Source of the DNA: Bacteroidota bacterium
GTDB taxonomy: Bacteria > Bacteroidota > Bacteroidia > Chitinophagales > Chitinophagaceae
Direction: 5' to 3'
Assembly: GCA_023387985.1 (NCBI GenBank)
Contig: JAEWHC010000002.1
Location: 1-64,000, forward strand
DNA length: 64,000 nucleotides
This document shows positions 16,915 to 26,499 of this stretch, piece after piece (position 1 is the first letter of the stretch; every line of letters begins with the position of its first letter). The notes below the pieces were generated by a model, which searched no databases, was not told the origin of the DNA, and was given only the letters and a program-made list of their open reading frames with translations. Made by a program: the position numbers and the translations under genes.

Positions 16915-19911
16915 ATGCGCACATATTGCCTGTTGTTCGTTCTATTTATTCTCTCCGGTTTTAAAGGTTTTGCTCAAAAGCCACCGCTTGATCATAATGT
17001 ATATGACAGTTGGGAAGGTATCCAAAATGCTAAACTCAGCAATGATGGAAAATACCTCAGTTTTGAGATCAGGGTTCAGGAAGGTGATGGCCGCATGGTA
17101 CTGATGTCAACCGATAAAAGCTGGCAAGTAGAGATCCCACGTGGTTACGGGGGTTCTTTCAGTTCTGGGAACACATTGTTCGCGGCCAAAATTCGTCCGC
17201 TTTTTCTCGATACCCGTACAGCCAGAATTGCTAAAAAACGCCCTGACGACATGCCAAAAGACAGTATGGTTATCGTGCGGCTGGCTGACCGGCAGTTGCA
17301 GAAATTTGACCGGGTAAAAGCGTTTACTATTCCCGACGAAGGAGGAGAATGGATTGCCTATCACCTGGAAAAGACATTGCCGGATACGGCAAAAAAGAGC
17401 GGAAATGTGCGTCGCCTCAGCCCCGATAAAGCCGCTTTGGATAGTGCACGGCGGGTAATTGACAGCCTTGAAGCCCAGCTTCGCAAATTGCCGGCAAAAA
17501 TACAAAAACGCTATCAGCTCATGGATGAAATCGGTGACCCGGAGGAGGTTTTCGCTGCCGATGATAGCGATTCTGCCAAACTGGTCAGGGGCTCAGCGAA
17601 TAAGGACAAAGGCACAACCCTGGTATGGTGGCAGCCCGCGACAAATTCTGAGATTAAATTTCCGAATGTGCTTGAGTTCACAGTTGCCAAAAAAGGCATG
17701 GCCCTTGCGATGGAAACTGCCCTGGATTCAAAAGACAGCCTCGCCAAAAATGCAGTGGTCTATTTTAATACCACAGTTCAGGAAGCGGATACCGTATTTT
17801 CCGAATTCAATGATGTTAGAAACCTGAGCCTTGACAATGAAGGCAAAAAGCTGGCCTTTGTGGCGGAAAGGGATAGTGTGGAAAAAGCGCTTCAAAAATT
17901 TTTCAGGCTCTATTATTATGATGGTTCCGAAAAAAATGCAAAGGTATTGGCGCAGAAAAAAGACACCTGGCTGCCTGAAGATTATGCAATAAGTGAGAAT
18001 TACAGCCTTAGCTTCAGTGATAAGGGCAACCGGCTGTTTTTAGGAATGACACCTGTCAGAATGCCGAAGGATACCACTGTTCCTGATTTTGAAAGAGTGG
18101 ATCTCGATATCTGGCATTACCTGGATGATGACCTGCAGACGCAGCAATTGCGGAGCGTAAGCCGTGACTTGCGGGAAAGCCAGCTGGTGGTCTTTGACAT
18201 TTCCAAAAACGCTTTTATAAAATGGGACAATAAAGATTTCCGTCAGATTCGCCAAAGCGGCAAAGGCGATGGCCGGTATTTCTTTGTACTGGATGATAAA
18301 TCTGGCAGGCTTGCGCGCCAATGGACCGGCCGCACGGTTGGAGATTTGTACAGGCTTGATCCGCAAACCGGATCACAGCAACTGGTAAAAAAAGATTTTA
18401 ATGGAACAGTGGCCGGTATAGATCAGCAAGGTGAGCATGTGGTGTGGTATGACAACGATGATAAACAATGGCATACTTATGCCGGAGGCAAAGAATACAT
18501 TCCTTCCAAAGCAGTGAAAGTGAACTGGCACAATGAGGAATTTGATATGCCTACCGACCCCAATCCATATGGCTTCCTGGATTGGGACCTGGATGGAAAG
18601 GGTTTCTTTGTTTACGACAAATATGATATCTGGAAACTGGATGTTACCTCATCAAAAGCACCTGAAAACATCACCAAGGGATGGGGCAGAAAAAACAATA
18701 CAGAAATTCGTTACCGCAATCTGGACCGTACTGAAAACTGGATGGAAAACGGCAAATCCTATGTATTGGCGATGCAGAATAAATCCAACAAGCAAAACAG
18801 TTTTATAATTGCCACATGGGGAGAAAACCTGGTACCGCTACTTGAAAAAGCAAAATTTTACCCTTTTGCATTCAGCAGGTTTACGCAGGCAAAAAATGCC
18901 GATGTATGGAGCTATAGTGTAGAAAATTACCAGCAAAGTCCCGATATCCGCATTGCCGGCTCGGCACAAATAGCCGAAGATCTTCTGGCGGCTGCGCCTG
19001 TTCATTCACCCAATCCACAACAGTCCAAATACAACTGGGGCACGGCCGAACTGGTTAGTTGGAAAGCATATGACGGAAAGACCTCTCAGGGTATTGTATA
19101 TAAACCGGAAGATTTTGATGCGAAAAAGAAATATCCCATGATCGCCTATTTCTATGAAAAACTTTCCGATGGACTCTACAATTACCAGGAACCGGCTCCA
19201 ACGCCAAGCCGCCTGAATATTCCTTTTTTTGTGAGCCGGGGCTACGTGGTGTTTGCACCGGATATAAGCTACCGTACAGGTTATCCTGGTCCAAGTTCAT
19301 ATGATTATGTTGTGAGCGGTGCCAGGCATTTGGTGAAACTGGGATATGTGGACAGCACGAAAATGGGCTTACAGGGTCAGAGCTGGGGAGGCTACCAGAC
19401 TGCTTATATCATAACCCGAACACCGTTATTTGCGGCTGCCTGGGCAGGTGCGCCTGTTGCCAACATGACCAGCGCCTATGGCGGCATTCGCTGGACAACC
19501 GGCCTTAACCGCCAATTTCAATATGAAAGAACTCAAAGCAGGATAGGTGCCACCCTCTGGGAAAAACAAAATCTGTACATCCAGAACTCACCCTTATTTT
19601 ACCTACCCAAGGTGAAAACGCCCCTCGTTATAATGCATAATGATAACGATGGCGCTGTACCCTGGTACCAGGGTATCGAGTTGTACACCGGCCTGCGTCG
19701 CTTAGGAAAACCCGTATGGATGCTGAATTACAATGGCGAAGACCATAACCTGGTTGAACGCAAAAACCGCAAGGATATTCAACGTCGTGAGCAGCAATTC
19801 TTTGATTGGCTGCTGAAAGGAGAGGCCGCGCCGGTTTGGCTGAAGTATGGAGTTCCTGCCACAGAAAAAGGGATCAATTATGGTTGGGAATTGGTAGATG
19901 AAAAATTATAA
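16915..19911 (+). CDS. Secreted S9-family peptidase
   Basis: A 998-residue prolyl-oligopeptidase-family (S9) serine peptidase. I chose ATG at 16915 because it starts the signal peptide (MRTYCLLFVLFILSGFKGFAQ). An N-terminal beta-propeller of WD-like repeats fills about residues 30-700 and limits substrate size. The C-terminal alpha/beta hydrolase has nucleophile S823 in GQSWGGYQT, acid D912 in MHNDNDGAVPW and H944 in NGEDHNLVERKNRKD. It is longer than typical DPP-IV (about 750) because of insertions in the propeller. It probably trims peptides in the periplasm. It is followed by a small hairpin, so it is probably monocistronic. Confidence 0.9.
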   Translation: MRTYCLLFVLFILSGFKGFAQKPPLDHNVYDSWEGIQNAKLSNDGKYLSFEIRVQEGDGRMVLMSTDKSWQVEIPRGYGGSFSSGNTLFAAKIRPLFLDTRTARIAKKRPDDMPKDSMVIVRLADRQLQKFDRVKAFTIPDEGGEWIAYHLEKTLPDTAKKSGNVRRLSPDKAALDSARRVIDSLEAQLRKLPAKIQKRYQLMDEIGDPEEVFAADDSDSAKLVRGSANKDKGTTLVWWQPATNSEIKFPNVLEFTVAKKGMALAMETALDSKDSLAKNAVVYFNTTVQEADTVFSEFNDVRNLSLDNEGKKLAFVAERDSVEKALQKFFRLYYYDGSEKNAKVLAQKKDTWLPEDYAISENYSLSFSDKGNRLFLGMTPVRMPKDTTVPDFERVDLDIWHYLDDDLQTQQLRSVSRDLRESQLVVFDISKNAFIKWDNKDFRQIRQSGKGDGRYFFVLDDKSGRLARQWTGRTVGDLYRLDPQTGSQQLVKKDFNGTVAGIDQQGEHVVWYDNDDKQWHTYAGGKEYIPSKAVKVNWHNEEFDMPTDPNPYGFLDWDLDGKGFFVYDKYDIWKLDVTSSKAPENITKGWGRKNNTEIRYRNLDRTENWMENGKSYVLAMQNKSNKQNSFIIATWGENLVPLLEKAKFYPFAFSRFTQAKNADVWSYSVENYQQSPDIRIAGSAQIAEDLLAAAPVHSPNPQQSKYNWGTAELVSWKAYDGKTSQGIVYKPEDFDAKKKYPMIAYFYEKLSDGLYNYQEPAPTPSRLNIPFFVSRGYVVFAPDISYRTGYPGPSSYDYVVSGARHLVKLGYVDSTKMGLQGQSWGGYQTAYIITRTPLFAAAWAGAPVANMTSAYGGIRWTTGLNRQFQYERTQSRIGATLWEKQNLYIQNSPLFYLPKVKTPLVIMHNDNDGAVPWYQGIELYTGLRRLGKPVWMLNYNGEDHNLVERKNRKDIQRREQQFFDWLLKGEAAPVWLKYGVPATEKGINYGWELVDEKL

Positions 19912-19937
19912 AGACAATTCGTGGATTGTCTTCACGC
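19911..19937 (+). terminator. Candidate terminator after the S9 peptidase
   Basis: AAGACAAT (19911-19918) pairs perfectly with ATTGTCTT (19925-19932) around a 6-base loop. It starts within the stop codon and is followed by CACGCTTTTTC, so the T-run is displaced by five bases and termination may be weak. Confidence 0.5.
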
Positions 19938-19978
19938 TTTTTCTAAAACACCAGGTATAATTCTGTCACCTTTCTAAT

Positions 19979-20006
19979 CATGCGCAATACAAATGCAATG
20001 CGCATG
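19979..20006. promoter_or_regulatory. Inverted repeat, candidate operator of ypdA
   Basis: CATGCGCA (19979-19986) and TGCGCATG (19999-20006) are a perfect 8-bp inverted repeat with a 12-base spacer. It ends 10 bases before the -7 box of ypdA, where the -33 region should lie. That is a normal position for a repressor or activator site. The regulator is unknown. Confidence 0.45.
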
Positions 20007-20016
20007 GTAGGTATCT

Positions 20017-20024
20017 TATCTTTG
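20017..20024 (+). promoter_or_regulatory. -7 box of the ypdA promoter
   Basis: TATCTTTG matches TAnnTTTG exactly. The ATG of ypdA begins only 4 bases later, so the transcript would start at or within a base or two of the start codon (leaderless). Confidence 0.55.
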
Positions 20025-20028
20025 CATA

Positions 20029-21006
20029 ATGCAGGAATTTGATATCGCCATTATTGGTGGCGGCCCAATCGGCCTTGCCTGTGGCATTGAAGCGAAAGAA
20101 AAAGGATTTAGTTATGTGATCCTGGAGAAAGGATGCCTTGTAAACAGCCTTTATAATTATCCCGCCAATATGACCTTCTTTTCCACTTCGGATCGTTTGG
20201 AAATAGGGAATATACCATTCACTTCCCTTCAATTCAAACCCACCCGCTCCGAAGCGCTTGAATATTATCGTAGGGTCACACAGTGGTTTGATTTAAATAT
20301 CAGACTTTTTGAAAAAGTGGTATCGGTTCAGAAGCAAGAAGGGCATTTCGAAATCACATCTGAAAAAACCCAATACAAAACAAGGTATGTGATCGTAGCC
20401 ACCGGCTTTTACGATATACCCAATAAAATGGGTATACCCGGTGAGGAGTTAACCAAAGTAACGCATTATTACAAGGATCCGCATTACTATGCTTTTCAGC
20501 ACGTGGTGGTGGTGGGAGGTAACAATTCCGCGGTAGATGCTGCCCTGGAGACTTATCGCAAAGGTGCTCATGTCACCATGGTGATGATGGAAGAGGATGT
20601 GGGCGAACGCGTAAAATACTGGGTACGGCCTGATGTGGTTAACCGCATTGCCGAAGGAAGCATTAAAGCTTTTACGTCCAGCAAGCTTAAGGAAATTCGC
20701 AGCCGCGAGGTCGACGTCCTGACACCGGACGGACTGATCACCATTCCTAATGATTTTGTGATTGCCATGACGGGTTACAGACCCAATTTCGAACTGCTTC
20801 AATCCATGGGCGTTACTTTAAGCGAAGATGGACGTTATTTACCTATGTATGATCCGCTCAGTATGGAAACCAATATTCCCGGCCTTTTTCTTGCCGGCGT
20901 TGTTGTTGGTGGAATGGAAACACATTTGTGGTTTATTGAAAACAGCCGCATACATGCGGGGCAGATCATGAACCATTTGGAAAAACTACAACATGATGTT
21001 GCGTAA
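20029..21006 (+). CDS. ypdA: Bacillithiol disulfide reductase YpdA (Bdr)
   Basis: A 325-residue FAD/NADPH oxidoreductase of the YpdA/Bdr family that reduces oxidised bacillithiol. It has an N-terminal FAD-binding GGGPIG (about residues 9-14), the family hallmark NYPANMTFFSTSDRLEIG (about 43-60), and the NADPH-binding VVVGGNNSAVDAALE (about 161-175). The C-terminal FAD domain includes LPMYDPLSMETNIPGLFLAGVVVGGMETHLWFIEN. The lack of a CxxC redox pair separates it from thioredoxin reductase. Its 3' end overlaps the L,D-transpeptidase gene by 14 bases, so the two are translationally linked. Confidence 0.9.
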   Translation: MQEFDIAIIGGGPIGLACGIEAKEKGFSYVILEKGCLVNSLYNYPANMTFFSTSDRLEIGNIPFTSLQFKPTRSEALEYYRRVTQWFDLNIRLFEKVVSVQKQEGHFEITSEKTQYKTRYVIVATGFYDIPNKMGIPGEELTKVTHYYKDPHYYAFQHVVVVGGNNSAVDAALETYRKGAHVTMVMMEEDVGERVKYWVRPDVVNRIAEGSIKAFTSSKLKEIRSREVDVLTPDGLITIPNDFVIAMTGYRPNFELLQSMGVTLSEDGRYLPMYDPLSMETNIPGLFLAGVVVGGMETHLWFIENSRIHAGQIMNHLEKLQHDVA

Positions 21007-22630
21007 GTACCTGCGACTGCCAGGGCAGATTATCTTTATCGGTTTTTCCGTCCTGGTCCTAAGCTTTTTGGCCTGCAAAGAAGAACCGCTCCTGCCACCA
21101 GTAGCACCGGTGGATGAAACAATTACTTCGGAAAATGCCTATATCGATCTGTTCCTGGACTCGAATAAGCTTTACACCTACATTACCGAAAATAATCTTT
21201 CACCAGTAGACAGCGCCTATATACTGGGATTTTACCGTGACAGAAACTATGAATTTGCATGGTTCGATTCTTCAGGGATGGCACAGCAGGCCAGGCATTT
21301 TATTAACCTGTTCAATAATTTCCGTCAAACTACCGCCGACAGTTCACTTAACAATCCCGCACTTGATGATCACATCAACTTATGGTTGGATGATACCCTT
21401 GCGACACCTGAATTTGAGAAGAATTCAGTCAGTATGCTAGAGATCCAGTTAACGCATAATTTTTTTCGCTATGCAGAACGGGCTTTTGGAATACATGACA
21501 GCCTGGATCTTACCAAAATTGGCTGGTATATTCCAAAACGCAAGCTGGACGCCCATTCTTTCCTTGACAGTGTGATCTTTTACAAAGGTGAATCCATTGA
21601 CCGGCATCTTCCTGTACATCCGCTGTTTACCGGTCTTCAGGATGCCCTGGTGAAATATACCGCGCTGGCCAGATCCCATCAATTTGACAGCATAGCTTTT
21701 ACCAAAGGAAGTTTCCGCATTGGCGATTCCTCTGCACTTATTGGCGAAATAAAAAGGAGGCTGTTCGCATTTGGAGACCTTGCAGGTTCAGATACGGGAA
21801 ATATTTTTACTACACTTACCGCGGAAGGGGTGGTTTCGTTTCAGGAACGTTATGGTTTGACACCGGATTCTGTGGCCGGACCAGCATTTCAACGGGCGAT
21901 CAACACCCCGGTTGATTCGCTGATCCAACAGATTATTGTAAACCTCGAACGGTCACGATGGTTGCCGCTTCCGGCATCCGGCAAAAGCATTTTTGTGAAC
22001 ATTCCAGGTTACCGGTTATATGCCAGGAATACTGCCGGTGAAAACCTGACCATGGATGTGGTTGTAGGAACGCCGGCAACCAAAACAGTGATCTTCAACG
22101 AAGAAATGAAATACGTGGTTTTTGCGCCGTACTGGAATGTGCCTTACAGTATTGTAAAAAATGAAATGGGCAGAACAGCGGGTTATTTCAGCAGGCGAAA
22201 TATGGAAATTGTGGGAACTTACAGCGATGGTTTGCCCCGGGTGCGGCAAAAACCAGGACCATGGAATGCGCTTGGAAAAGTGAAATTCCTTTTTCCGAAT
22301 AATTACAGTATTTATTTGCATGATACGCCAACCAAATCTTCTTTTTCCCAAAGCCGCCGGGCATTCAGCCATGGTTGCATCAGGATCGAAAAACCTTTTG
22401 AACTGGCCAAATGGGTGTTGGACGAACGGGCGGAATTTACAGAAGATAGTATTCGCCACGCAATGAACCGGAAAACTGAACTGACTGTAACTGTAAAAAA
22501 TAAAATACCTGTGCTGATCGCCTATTTTACTGCCTGGAAAGCAGATGACGGCAAACTGCAATTCAGGCCGGATGTGTATGGGCATGATAAAGCCTTAAAA
22601 CAACGACTTTTCGAAAATAATAAACGATAA
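20993..22630 (+). CDS. L,D-transpeptidase lipoprotein (YcbB-type)
   Basis: A 545-residue cell-wall enzyme that forms 3-3 crosslinks or attaches proteins to peptidoglycan. It starts with a lipoprotein signal (SVLVLSFLACKEEP). It then has the N-terminal L,D-transpeptidase scaffold domain (about 50-250), a peptidoglycan-binding-like segment (VSFQERYGLTPDSVAGPAFQRAIN, about 280-305) and the YkuD catalytic domain (about 325-510) with SHGCIRIEKPFELA, where the Cys is near residue 461. The length matches E. coli LdtD/YcbB (about 600). It overlaps ypdA by 14 bases and is followed after 15 bases by the GNAT-like gene. Confidence 0.88.
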   Translation: MMLRKYLRLPGQIIFIGFSVLVLSFLACKEEPLLPPVAPVDETITSENAYIDLFLDSNKLYTYITENNLSPVDSAYILGFYRDRNYEFAWFDSSGMAQQARHFINLFNNFRQTTADSSLNNPALDDHINLWLDDTLATPEFEKNSVSMLEIQLTHNFFRYAERAFGIHDSLDLTKIGWYIPKRKLDAHSFLDSVIFYKGESIDRHLPVHPLFTGLQDALVKYTALARSHQFDSIAFTKGSFRIGDSSALIGEIKRRLFAFGDLAGSDTGNIFTTLTAEGVVSFQERYGLTPDSVAGPAFQRAINTPVDSLIQQIIVNLERSRWLPLPASGKSIFVNIPGYRLYARNTAGENLTMDVVVGTPATKTVIFNEEMKYVVFAPYWNVPYSIVKNEMGRTAGYFSRRNMEIVGTYSDGLPRVRQKPGPWNALGKVKFLFPNNYSIYLHDTPTKSSFSQSRRAFSHGCIRIEKPFELAKWVLDERAEFTEDSIRHAMNRKTELTVTVKNKIPVLIAYFTAWKADDGKLQFRPDVYGHDKALKQRLFENNKR

Positions 22631-22645
22631 ACCTAACTTTAGCTG

Positions 22646-23809
22646 ATGCAACTGATTGAAGTAACAAATGAAAAACTGGCCCGCGATTTCCTACTGGTCA
22701 ATGTGGAATTGTATAAAAATGATAAGAATTATATCCGGCCATTGGATAAGGATATTCACATGGTTTTTGACAAGGAAAAAAATAAATTCTTCCGTCACGG
22801 CGAGATCATTCGCTGGATTCTGCTTGATGATCAGGGTAAGAAAATTGGACGGATTGCGGCATTCATCAATAAGCGTTATAAAAATAAGGGCGATACACAA
22901 CCCACAGGGGCTTTCGGATTTTTCGATTGTATCAATGATCAACAGGCTGCAAACCTGTTGTTGGATGCTGCAAAAAACTGGTTGGCTGCCAAAGGCATGG
23001 AGGCTATGGACGGTCCCATCAATTTTGGTGAACGTGACCGTTGGTGGGGTTTGGTGGTCGAGGGGTTTTACGAACCCTTGTATTGTATGAATTACAATTT
23101 CCCTTATTATAAAGACCTCCTGGAAACTTATGGATGCAAGGTTTTCTTTTACCAGAATTGTTATACCCGTGCAGTACAGGAACCATTGAATGAACGCTTT
23201 TATAAGGGCCATGCAAAATTTGCAGACAACAAGGATATTGAAGCACGGAGACCGGAAATGAAATCCCTGGATAGATTTGCAGAAGATTTTGCCAAACTCT
23301 ACAATTTGGCCTGGGCTTCACATGAAGGTGGAAAGGAAATGGCTCCTAAGGCCGCTATCAAATTGTTCAACAGTATGAAGTCCGTGATGGACCGCGACCT
23401 CGTTTGGCTGGTTTACGATAAGGATGAGGCAGTGGCCATGTATATGAGTATTCCTGATCTCAACCAGGTTTTGAAATATTTGAATGGTCAATTCAATCTT
23501 TGGGCGAAACTTAAATTCCTGTATTATAAAAAAACCAATGGCATCAAAAAAATGAACGGGATTATTTTCGGGATCCATCCCAGGTACCAGGGAAAAGGTC
23601 TCGATTATTATATGATCGTGGAGGCAGCCAAAGTGATCCAGGGTACTACAGCCTATGAAATTGCCGAGCTACAATGGATGGGTGATTTTAATCCCAAAAT
23701 GAACAATATCGCCCTTAACCTGGATTTTACTTTGAGCAGGCGTCTTGCTACATATCGATATTTGTTTGATCGTGAAAAAGAATTTGTAAGGCATCCCTTC
23801 CTCAATTGA
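22646..23809 (+). CDS. GNAT-fold protein of a Bacteroidota family
   Basis: A 387-residue cytoplasmic protein with a GNAT-like acyltransferase fold. The N-terminal part opens with LARDFLLVNVELYKND and KIGRIAAFINKRY, the typical first strands. The C-terminal part contains GIHPRYQGKGLDYYMIVEAAKVI, which resembles the acetyl-CoA pyrophosphate-binding loop (QGKG). The long middle with GPINFGERDRWWGLVV is characteristic of a family often annotated only as hypothetical. The substrate is unknown. It lies 15 bases behind the L,D-transpeptidase gene, so it is in the ypdA operon. Confidence 0.68.
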   Translation: MQLIEVTNEKLARDFLLVNVELYKNDKNYIRPLDKDIHMVFDKEKNKFFRHGEIIRWILLDDQGKKIGRIAAFINKRYKNKGDTQPTGAFGFFDCINDQQAANLLLDAAKNWLAAKGMEAMDGPINFGERDRWWGLVVEGFYEPLYCMNYNFPYYKDLLETYGCKVFFYQNCYTRAVQEPLNERFYKGHAKFADNKDIEARRPEMKSLDRFAEDFAKLYNLAWASHEGGKEMAPKAAIKLFNSMKSVMDRDLVWLVYDKDEAVAMYMSIPDLNQVLKYLNGQFNLWAKLKFLYYKKTNGIKKMNGIIFGIHPRYQGKGLDYYMIVEAAKVIQGTTAYEIAELQWMGDFNPKMNNIALNLDFTLSRRLATYRYLFDREKEFVRHPFLN

Positions 23810-23877
23810 TCCAATTTTTTATTGAGATCGGATAATGGGTTAACATCAAAAAATATTATGGCACTTGACTAGGCTAC

Positions 23878-24492
23878 TCAATTATTTATCTTTTTTCTGT
23901 ATACAAAGCAACCTGCTTCTGAAGGATGATCAATTACAAAATCTGTTGATTCTTCCTTCCACAGCAGATGCAAAATCATAAAATCGCCTATTGCCGCAAC
24001 GGTGAAAAAAAAGCCGAAGATTAACAACGGCGTATTCCCTGAAATGACGGCGAAAATTGAAGGGATAATGCCCAAAAAAAGGGCAGGGGTGATGGCTCCG
24101 GTAAGGTATGCCCTGACGCTCAAGGGTTCAGTGCAATGGCAATAAGGGGTAAGATATTTCCACAGAATGCCGAATTTAATGGAATTGAATCCCCGCTTCG
24201 CAAAAAAAGCCCAGGTGAAACCGTGGATCAGTTCGTGCAGAATAATTCCGGCAACGGCTATCCAGAAAATATTGAAAATACTGGAAAGGCCTTGCCACCA
24301 GGTAAGGGATTCCAACTTATTCATGACATGAGAAAGAGTGAATTTACCGGGCCAGAATAGATAATAGGCAAGGGCCAACAACAAAACAAAGGGAATGGAA
24401 AACAGCATGCCAACATAATTCGCTTTCATGATATCGATGGTCCGTTCTACTTTTTCATATTTCCCCGGATTGATAAAAATATCATGATGCAT
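23878..24492 (-). CDS. DUF3267 putative membrane zincin
   Basis: A 204-residue integral membrane protein with about four hydrophobic segments (near 27-48, 72-92, 130-152 and 153-175). The segment GIILHELIHGFTWAFFAKRG contains an HExxH-like zinc motif (HELIH, about residues 85-89) as in the DUF3267 putative peptidase family, which resembles site-2 proteases. PYCHCTEPLSVRAYLTGAITP follows. The substrate is unknown. It lies downstream of the GH20 gene but is separated from it by a strong minus-strand terminator, so it has its own promoter. Confidence 0.78.
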   Translation of the reverse strand: MHHDIFINPGKYEKVERTIDIMKANYVGMLFSIPFVLLLALAYYLFWPGKFTLSHVMNKLESLTWWQGLSSIFNIFWIAVAGIILHELIHGFTWAFFAKRGFNSIKFGILWKYLTPYCHCTEPLSVRAYLTGAITPALFLGIIPSIFAVISGNTPLLIFGFFFTVAAIGDFMILHLLWKEESTDFVIDHPSEAGCFVYRKKINN

Positions 24493-24503
24493 AAGCGTAA
24501 GCT

Positions 24504-24544
24504 AAAAAAGTTTCCCGGTGCGGATTTCCATACCGGGAAGCTTT
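24504..24544 (-). terminator. Rho-independent terminator of the GH20 gene
   Basis: Read on the minus strand, TTCCCGGT (24539-24532 side) pairs with ACCGGGAA (24519-24512 side). The stem extends to about 13 pairs with one G-U and a 12-base loop, followed by a run of six U's (24504-24509). It lies just after the GH20 stop and before the DUF3267 gene. Confidence 0.85.
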
Positions 24545-24577
24545 AGTGAAAAATCAGCAGGAGCTGTTTTTACCTGC

Positions 24578-26482
24578 TTATCTTGCCCGGCGGTTGAGTT
24601 CTTCAACAGGCATGGTGATTTCTTTGCCAACAATCTTTCCATCACGGCTGGTGATGACGCGGAGATTAACAGCACCTGCGGGAATGCTTAGTGGCTTTTC
24701 ATAAACTGGGTACCAGGCATCAACGTGAGATTCATCAAAAGTATAATGAATCTTCAGGCCTTCAATCTCGGTATGCATCGCTACGCTTGGCTTGCCATCC
24801 GTACCTTTTCTCACGGTAAATACCGGATCGTACATGCTGCGGCTATAATTGGTTCCGGCTGCGTCAAAGCGGTCAAAATGTTTTTCAGCACGGTAAATAA
24901 AGTCGTTCCAGTTTTTGGCTTCGGGCCGGCTCCATACACTTTCAGCAATTGCCCAGCCACGTGGCCAAAGCATGTATTCCATATGCCGCGTAGTGTTCAG
25001 TCTCTCACTCCAAAGGTTAGCCTGCCCACCAAGTATAAGGCTTGAATCAACACCTTTGGGAACAGGATCAAATTTATAGGATGCGTTCAGGCGAACCATA
25101 CTGTAAGTTTTTGGTTCAGCAATTGGATCACCCTGGTAAAGATCTACATAGGCATGGTTGTTGGGCGACATTACTACCGGCAGTCCCTGTTTGGCAGCTT
25201 CAATACCCCCACTTTCACCGCGCCAGCTCATAACCGCAGCATTGGCCGGAGCTCCGCCCATGAGAATCTCATCCCATCCCATCATCTTCTTGCCTTTACT
25301 GCCCACAATCTTTGATACCCGTTTCATAAAATAAGCCTGAACCTCGTCGGTATTTTTAAGTCCTTCACGGCGCATCAGATTTTTCACTTCGGAACTTTTT
25401 TCCCAAAACCCATGGTAGGCTTCATCGCCACCTACATGAATGTATTCGAAAGGAAAAATTTCCGCGATCTCGGTAAATATCTTATCCAGGTATTCATAAG
25501 CAACTTCCTTGGCCGGACAAACCGTATTGTCATAATGCATCCGGAAACCTCCCGGAACTCCCCAATCCACAAATTTGGAACCATCGCCAACGCGATAATT
25601 TCCAGGCGTGCAACTGATTTCGGGATACGCAGCAACAAAGGCTGAACTGTGGCCGGGGACATCAATTTCAGGCATGATCTCAATATGCCGCTGTTTTGCG
25701 TAAGCGATCAATTCTTTCATTTGCTCCTGTGTGAAAAAGCCCCCATAGGTTTTCGGCTCATCCGGAGTGGTCTTGCTCCATTCGGCCCAAAGGCCGGTAC
25801 GAGGCGCCCTGAAGGCACCTACTTCTGTGAGTTTCGGCAGGCTTTTGATTTCAATCCGCCAGCCTTCATCATCGCTAAGGTGCATATGCAGCCGGTTGTA
25901 TTTATATTTTACCATATTGTCTATAAACGCTTTTACCTGGTTCATGTCGAACCAATGACGCGTAACATCAAGCATCAAACCTCGCCACTGAAAACGGGGG
26001 AAATCTGTAACCTGAACATATGGCAGGGAAATTTCTCCGGCACATGCTCCGTTGGTGCCTTCAATTTCGGGGGGAAACAATTGTTTCAACGTTTGTAATC
26101 CATAAAATAAACCCGCAGCGGTATTGGCACTTACCTCAATGCCTTTTTCATCTACATTCAGGTGATAGCCTTCATCTCCAATTTTTGCATCACGTGGGGA
26201 GATCAGCTTATAATGCAATTTAGCCTCATCGGCATTTACGGCTGTTGCCTGTAAGCCAAGAGCATTATTCAGTTGTTTTGCAAATCCATCGGCCATCCAT
26301 GCAATCTCTGCATTTTGGGGCGGAATAGAATAGGGGAGTTCATTGCTTAAACTAAATGTGCCGTAACCCACATGCATCTCCACCGGTTTTGGAATAAGGG
26401 CGGGGGCCTGTGCAAAGACATAATGGAGATTAAAGGCAAAGGCAATCAGAACGAAAGCGATTGGCTTCAGAATGTTGATCAT
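24578..26482 (-). CDS. GH20 beta-N-acetylhexosaminidase
   Basis: A 634-residue secreted exo-hexosaminidase. The signal peptide is followed by the GH20 N-terminal domain (PALIPKPVEMHVGYGTF, about 27-150), which leads into the TIM barrel with WRGLMLDVTRHW, MHLSDDEGWRIEIKSLPKLT and the catalytic pair Asp-Glu in YIHVGGDEAYHGFW (about residues 350-358). WAIAESVWS lies near 505. The C-terminus is a small beta domain. It removes terminal GlcNAc or GalNAc by substrate-assisted catalysis. It is 17 bases downstream of the GntR regulator on the same strand, so it belongs with the sialic acid locus: sialidase exposes glycans that this enzyme can trim. Confidence 0.93.
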   Translation of the reverse strand: MINILKPIAFVLIAFAFNLHYVFAQAPALIPKPVEMHVGYGTFSLSNELPYSIPPQNAEIAWMADGFAKQLNNALGLQATAVNADEAKLHYKLISPRDAKIGDEGYHLNVDEKGIEVSANTAAGLFYGLQTLKQLFPPEIEGTNGACAGEISLPYVQVTDFPRFQWRGLMLDVTRHWFDMNQVKAFIDNMVKYKYNRLHMHLSDDEGWRIEIKSLPKLTEVGAFRAPRTGLWAEWSKTTPDEPKTYGGFFTQEQMKELIAYAKQRHIEIMPEIDVPGHSSAFVAAYPEISCTPGNYRVGDGSKFVDWGVPGGFRMHYDNTVCPAKEVAYEYLDKIFTEIAEIFPFEYIHVGGDEAYHGFWEKSSEVKNLMRREGLKNTDEVQAYFMKRVSKIVGSKGKKMMGWDEILMGGAPANAAVMSWRGESGGIEAAKQGLPVVMSPNNHAYVDLYQGDPIAEPKTYSMVRLNASYKFDPVPKGVDSSLILGGQANLWSERLNTTRHMEYMLWPRGWAIAESVWSRPEAKNWNDFIYRAEKHFDRFDAAGTNYSRSMYDPVFTVRKGTDGKPSVAMHTEIEGLKIHYTFDESHVDAWYPVYEKPLSIPAGAVNLRVITSRDGKIVGKEITMPVEELNRRAR

Positions 26483-26499
26483 ACGTTATCATTTATCGG

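Noticed and set aside
23810..23877. Possible terminator between the convergent GNAT and DUF3267 genes
   Set aside because: The GATC-AAT / ATT-GATC pairing is interrupted by unpaired bases and has no clean U-run, so I did not list it.
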